Source of the DNA: Haematococcus lacustris
Lineage: Eukaryota > Chlorophyta > Chlorophyceae > Chlamydomonadales > Haematococcaceae
DNA length: 64,000 nucleotides
Assembly (NCBI GenBank): GCA_030144725.1
Contig: JASKMD010000002.1
Coordinates: 1,832,255 to 1,896,254 of the forward strand
Direction of reading: 5' to 3'
Position 1 is the first letter of the stretch; every line of letters begins with the position of its first letter. Under the pieces are notes generated by a model. The model did not search any database and had not been told where the DNA came from. It saw only the letters and a program-made list of their open reading frames with translations. Below are positions 62,997 through 64,000 of the stretch, in pieces. The position numbers were made by a program, and so were the translations under genes.

Positions 62997-63537
62997 GGTG
63001 GTGTGCAGGCCCAGGGGCGCAGGCCAGCGGCGTGGCAGGGTGGTGCTAGTGGATGAGCACCGCACCACCCGGGTCAGCTCAGCAGTGAATGGCCAGCAGC
63101 CATGTGAGGAGCACATGGACCATGAGCAGCTCACCAGGCGTGCAGGCTGGAAGCCCCCAGCAGGGCAGGTGGAACAGCGCCTGGTACGCCCAGCCTGGAG
63201 CCAGCAGTGTGGCCAGCCAGTGAGGGGCCTGATGTGGTGCCCGGTAGTGGCCCCCCGCAAGCCCCCACAGGCCCCACGCAGCAGCCAGGAGGCCACACCA
63301 GCAGCAGCCTCAGAGCCAGGGCCCAGCAATCCCCCGCCAGCCAAGCGCACCAAGCGCACCAAGGCTGAGCAGGCAGATGAGCCTACCCAGCCCCCCAAGG
63401 TTGCCAAGGCCAAGCCAGCACCACAGCCAGGCAGGTGGCTGGACAGGGACTGCAACGCAGCGCTGAACATGCAGCGCATCGGGGAGAGCAGGTGGCGCCC
63501 GCTGGAGCTGTACTGGTGGCCAGACCAGACAACTCTT
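62997..63537 (+). pseudogene. Fanzor-type nuclease, copy 5, C-terminal part
   Basis: It starts at VVCRPRGAGQRRGRVVLVDE (RuvC-II region) immediately after the CCCCG array and continues through RGLMWCPVVAPRKPPQ, a Pro/Ala-rich linker and LDRDCNAALNMQRIGESRW (RuvC-III) to ELYWWPDQTTL. There the family tail is replaced by a reverse-transcriptase sequence in the same frame. The part encoding RuvC-I, the intron and the N-terminus is missing, apparently displaced by the repeat arrays. As in copies 2 and 3, SSAVNG replaces the Cys pair expected in the zinc ribbon. Confidence 0.75.
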
Positions 63538-64000
63538 AGTAAGGAGTTCCTGGGTCCTGTTGATGCTGTGAGAGTGCAAGGCACACCTGTCACCCACTTC
63601 ATGTATGCTTATGACCTGACCCTGGTGAGCACCTCGTCCCACGGGCTGCAGCGGCTGGTCTGCCAGCTACAAATAGGAAACACCTTACAGTCAATGTGGG
63701 CAAGTCAAAGGTGATGGTCTTCAATGGCAACTCACAAACTGCATGCATGGGTACAAGCATGAGATCCTGCCTGTGGTGAGAGAGTTCAAGTACTTAGGCA
63801 TGCACTTCAACCCCAGCGCCACCCCTGCTTTTGCTGCCACTCATATGAGGGCTGGCATGTTCCTCGCCATGCGCCAGGCGTGCAAGCGTGCCAGAGAGTA
63901 TGGGGTCCTGCATGATCCATATGCCCTGTGTCACCTCATTAGAGCGTTTGTGCTCCCCTTGGGGCTGTATGGCAGCCAGGTATGGGGCACTGCTTTCCTT
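63538..64000 (+). pseudogene. LINE-type reverse transcriptase fragment, frameshifted, running off the window
   Basis: VTHFMYAYDLTLVSTSSHGL contains the catalytic-box region of LINE reverse transcriptases, here Y-A-Y-D-L where F/Y-A-D-D is usual, so one Asp is replaced by Tyr. Further on, in other frames, HLTVNVGKSKVMVFN and REFKYLGMHFNPSA are the following conserved blocks, then RAFVLPLGLYGSQVWGT. At least two frame changes (about 63690-63700 and 63730-63770) and the altered box suggest an inactive copy. Its 5' part is absent; it is joined directly to Fanzor copy 5. Confidence 0.7.

Noticed and set aside
61946..63049. Polyproline ORF
   Set aside because: It is produced by the CCCCCG unit. 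The start is arbitrary and the frame enters Fanzor copy 5 in the wrong phase.

Overview
The window looks like nuclear DNA of a chlorophyte green alga, most likely of the Chlamydomonadales. The evidence is GC-rich sequence, intron-rich genes with short exons, plant-type domain architectures (a LIN1 homologue ending in a tyrosine-rich OCRE-like tail, an algal/plant-type metallophosphoesterase), very dense simple repeats, and repeated genes of a Fanzor-type (eukaryotic TnpB-like) element. From memory, strings very close to the Fanzor tail are abundant in Haematococcus genomes, so Haematococcus or a close relative is my best guess; this is inference. No bacterial operons, rRNA genes or CRISPR arrays are seen.

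Layout. 1-2.3 kb: an exact 282-bp direct repeat flanking a 745-bp GGGGC array, and the start of an unrecognised gene. 4.5-8.0 kb: a minus-strand metallophosphoesterase split by repeat-filled introns. 10.9-12.55 kb: the most complete Fanzor copy with a conserved 3' non-coding tail. 13.1-17.75 kb: a plus-strand LIN1/CD2BP2 homologue (11 exons modelled). 18-26 kb: mostly gene-poor with small ORFs and element fragments. 26.3-33.6 kb: a divergent pair, a minus-strand PQ-loop transporter and a plus-strand DTW-domain (DTWD-type) tRNA-modification enzyme, with 139 bp between their start codons. 34.6-42.5 kb: two related Ser-rich genes with a 97%-identical 428-bp segment downstream of each, and Fanzor copy 3 between them. 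44.1-52.1 kb: a conserved multi-pass membrane protein (10 exons, 331 aa modelled) with only 996 bp of coding sequence and two very large CTG-type arrays in its introns. 52.7-53.3 kb: a divergent Fanzor fragment. 55.1-60.8 kb: a minus-strand bZIP transcription factor with a polyglutamine tract. 61.4-64 kb: an unrecognised ORF, about 0.9 kb of C-rich arrays, another Fanzor C-terminus, and a LINE-like reverse transcriptase joined to it.

The most interesting system is the Fanzor family. At least six pieces carry recognisable RuvC-type motifs or the C-terminal tail. Copies 1-3 and two solo fragments end at the same right-end sequence. The roughly 260 nt between the stop codon and that end is conserved and folds into a 63-nt hairpin plus a small hairpin close to the terminus. 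That is where TnpB and Fanzor systems encode their guide (omega) RNA. The second theme is repeat arrays that begin within about 5-17 nt of 5' splice sites in four separate genes.

Coordinates of spliced exons were worked out by hand from reading frame, intron phase, GT/GC-AG boundaries and recalled family alignments; none has transcript support.
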